DNA from: Alphaproteobacteria bacterium UBA6544
GTDB lineage: Bacteria; Pseudomonadota; Alphaproteobacteria; UBA8366
DNA length: 6,766 nt
Direction of reading: 5' to 3'
NCBI GenBank assembly: GCA_002434595.1
Contig: DJKK01000048.1
Location: forward strand, 1-6,766
Below, one piece after another: positions 5,704-6,766 of the stretch. Position 1 is the first letter of the stretch. Each line of letters starts with the position of its first letter. Both the position numbers and the translations under genes were made by a program. A model generated the notes under the pieces. It was given only the letters and a program-made list of their open reading frames with translations. It searched no databases and was not told the DNA's origin.

Positions 5704-5721
5704 TAGACCCCACGCAGTGCT

Positions 5722-5750
5722 ATTCCGGAAACGCGGAGCGTTATCCGGAA
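5722..5750. repeat. Hairpin repeat, copy 2 (TTCCGG..CCGGAA)
   Basis: Arms 5723-5734 and 5738-5750 form 12 Watson-Crick pairs with a GGA loop and a single bulged A at 5743, the same position as the bulge in the copy near 3655. Where copy 1 has a G-T pair, this copy has A-T, so pairing is conserved despite the base change. It begins 19 nt after the thioesterase stop in the convergent gap 5704-5855. No T-tract follows, so it is not a standard intrinsic terminator. Confidence 0.65.
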
Positions 5751-5813
5751 CTATAGTCTGAGACCCACAATGTGTCGTTGCGACTGGATTTAGTTCTCAG
5801 GCTCTAATTCCGG
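5745..5813. repeat. Long imperfect inverted repeat overlapping both neighbouring hairpins
   Basis: Left arm 5745-5763 and right arm 5795-5813 match as inverted repeats at 16 of 19 positions, starting CCGGAA and ending CTGAGA/TCTCAG, around a 31-nt loop. It reuses the right arm of the hairpin at 5722-5750 and the left arm of that at 5807-5839, so the region can fold in two mutually exclusive ways. Confidence 0.5.
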
Positions 5814-5839
5814 GGTCACTCTATAGTGCACTCCGGAAT
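5807..5839. repeat. Hairpin repeat, third TTCCGG..CCGGAA stem-loop
   Basis: Left arm 5807-5820 (ATTCCGGGGTCACT) pairs with 5825-5839 over 14 bp with one G-T wobble and one bulge, around the loop CTAT. The outer bases ATTCCGG/CCGGAAT match the hairpin at 5722. It lies 16 nt from the stop of the convergent LLM gene and may help end or protect both converging transcripts. It has no T-tract. Confidence 0.6.
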
Positions 5840-5855
5840 GACGATTGAGGGTGTC

Positions 5856-6704
5856 CTAGCCTATCTCCTCGCCAAGACCGACATAGTCGTCGATGAACGC
5901 CAAGACTTCATCACGGCTTCGGTTGGGCAGGCCGACGATGGCGCGGGTGAAGCCGGCGACGCGGAACTTCTTTAGGGAATCTGCATCGCGGGCCCGCTGG
6001 CAGAAGGCGGAAAGCTGAATGTCGTCGGGGTTCCGGCCCTCTTCGCTGACCGCGTGGCGCATTTTCGCGACCATTGCCTCGGGATCACGCAGCAGGACGT
6101 CGATCGGCATCCAACCGTCGCAATAGCGCGCGACCCGCTTTAGGGACATGTCGGTGGCGCCGCCCATCAGGACGGGTGGGTGCGGGTCCTGCGCGGGTTT
6201 CGGGTTGGAGACGATACGCTCGAAGTTGACGAACTCACCTCCGTAGCTGGCTTCCTCTTCGGTCCAGATCGCCTTCATCGCCTCCACGCGCTCGCGCAGC
6301 AACTTCCAGCGCCGGTCGAAAGGATAGCCGTGGTTCTCCATCTCCTCCTTGTTCCAGCCACCACCGATGCCGAAGAGAAATCGTCCGCCCGAATAGTTAT
6401 CCAGCGTGGCAACCGATTTGGCGAGGGCGATAGGATCGTGCTCGACAACGAGGCTGATCCCGGTACCGAGTTTCAGGTTCTCAGTCACTGCGGCCGCCAT
6501 GCCGAGGGTCACGAATGGATCGCTCATATGATAATATGGCTTCGGTAAGTCGCCACCGCCCGGGAAGGGTGTCTCGCGGCTTGCTGGTATATGCGTATGC
6601 TCACCGACCCAGAGCGAGTCGAAGCTACGTGCTTCCAGTTCTCTTGCGAGATCGTCGGCGCGAATGCCGTATTCCGTGTTATAGCTGAAGAACCCGATAT
6701 CCAT
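5856..6704 (-). CDS. LLM class (luciferase-like) oxidoreductase, Rv2161c-type, F420- or FMN-dependent
   Basis: This 282-residue luciferase-like TIM-barrel protein opens MDIGFFSYNTEYG. It continues with SFDSLWVGEHTHIP (27-40), DPFVTLGMAAAVTENLKLGTGI (62-83), GGRFLFGIGGGWNKEEMENHGYPFDRRW (106-133), PPVLMGGAT (176-184) and ARYCDGWMPI (192-201). This order and length fit the subfamily named after mycobacterial Rv2161c, distinct from the longer Rv3520c-type paralogue in this window. Family members are called F420-dependent by homology; the cofactor here is not shown and FMN is possible. The ATG is well supported by AAAGGGAGGA at 6711-6720, 7 nt upstream. It converges on the thioesterase gene across the hairpin-rich gap. 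The 46 bp beyond the Shine-Dalgarno to the window end hold no gene I can support; the promoter may lie there or outside. Physiological substrate unknown. Confidence 0.92.
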   Translation of the reverse strand: MDIGFFSYNTEYGIRADDLARELEARSFDSLWVGEHTHIPASRETPFPGGGDLPKPYYHMSDPFVTLGMAAAVTENLKLGTGISLVVEHDPIALAKSVATLDNYSGGRFLFGIGGGWNKEEMENHGYPFDRRWKLLRERVEAMKAIWTEEEASYGGEFVNFERIVSNPKPAQDPHPPVLMGGATDMSLKRVARYCDGWMPIDVLLRDPEAMVAKMRHAVSEEGRNPDDIQLSAFCQRARDADSLKKFRVAGFTRAIVGLPNRSRDEVLAFIDDYVGLGEEIG

Positions 6705-6766
6705 GGATTATCCTCCCTTTGCCGGGGCAGTAAGGCGTCTATTTTCATAGTTAGGTTGGCGTCCGG

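Noticed and set aside
5722..5839. Insertion sequence or MITE call for the inverted-repeat cluster
   Set aside because: No transposase and no target-site duplication is visible at the borders, so it is listed as repeats only.
6705..6766. Promoter for the second LLM gene
   Set aside because: Only 46 bp lie beyond the Shine-Dalgarno and no clear -35/-10 pair is visible.

Overview
The window is a moderately GC-rich, gene-dense bacterial segment. It reads as accessory catabolic or lipid metabolism from a Gram-negative bacterium. The mix of short-chain dehydrogenases (SDRs), luciferase-like monooxygenases (LLMs), MaoC hot-dog proteins and a family III CoA-transferase remnant resembles uncultured Alphaproteobacteria or similar marine and soil lineages. 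No rRNA or marker gene is present, so that placement is a weak inference. I see no tRNA, CRISPR array, transposase or phage gene.

Layout: (1) Positions 1-1757, + strand, hold three tightly packed genes: an SDR cut by the window edge, a small protein of the L-2-amino-thiazoline-4-carboxylate (ATC) hydrolase family, and a divergent SDR with Phe in place of the catalytic Tyr. The last two overlap by ATGA. (2) Positions 1770-4686, - strand, hold a co-directional set read from high to low coordinates: FAS1-like/MaoC-N hot-dog subunit, MaoC hydratase, a 140-bp gap with a hairpin repeat, an Rv3520c-type LLM oxidoreductase, and an MhpD-like hydratase/decarboxylase of the FAH superfamily. (3) Positions 4687-5208 hold no intact gene. 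On the - strand there is a decayed N-terminus of a CaiB/BaiF CoA-transferase, with a stop at codon 2 and a frameshift. On the + strand there is a leader with a strong intrinsic terminator and competing hairpins. (4) Positions 5209-5703, + strand, encode a hot-dog acyl-CoA thioesterase. (5) Positions 5704-5855 are a convergent intergenic region packed with TTCCGG/CCGGAA inverted repeats, one of which resembles the hairpin near 3655. (6) Positions 5856-6704, - strand, encode a second LLM oxidoreductase, of the Rv2161c type.

How the genes may work together: a two-subunit enoyl-CoA hydratase, a thioesterase, a lost CoA-transferase, flavin or F420 oxidoreductases, a 2-oxo-alkenoate hydratase-like enzyme and SDRs would suit activation, oxidation and hydration of an unusual acid, for example a cyclic, branched or heterocyclic one. 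The substrate cannot be read from the sequence. The least expected items are the attenuator-like leader of the thioesterase, the paired hairpin repeats, and the ATC-hydrolase-family protein sandwiched between two SDRs.
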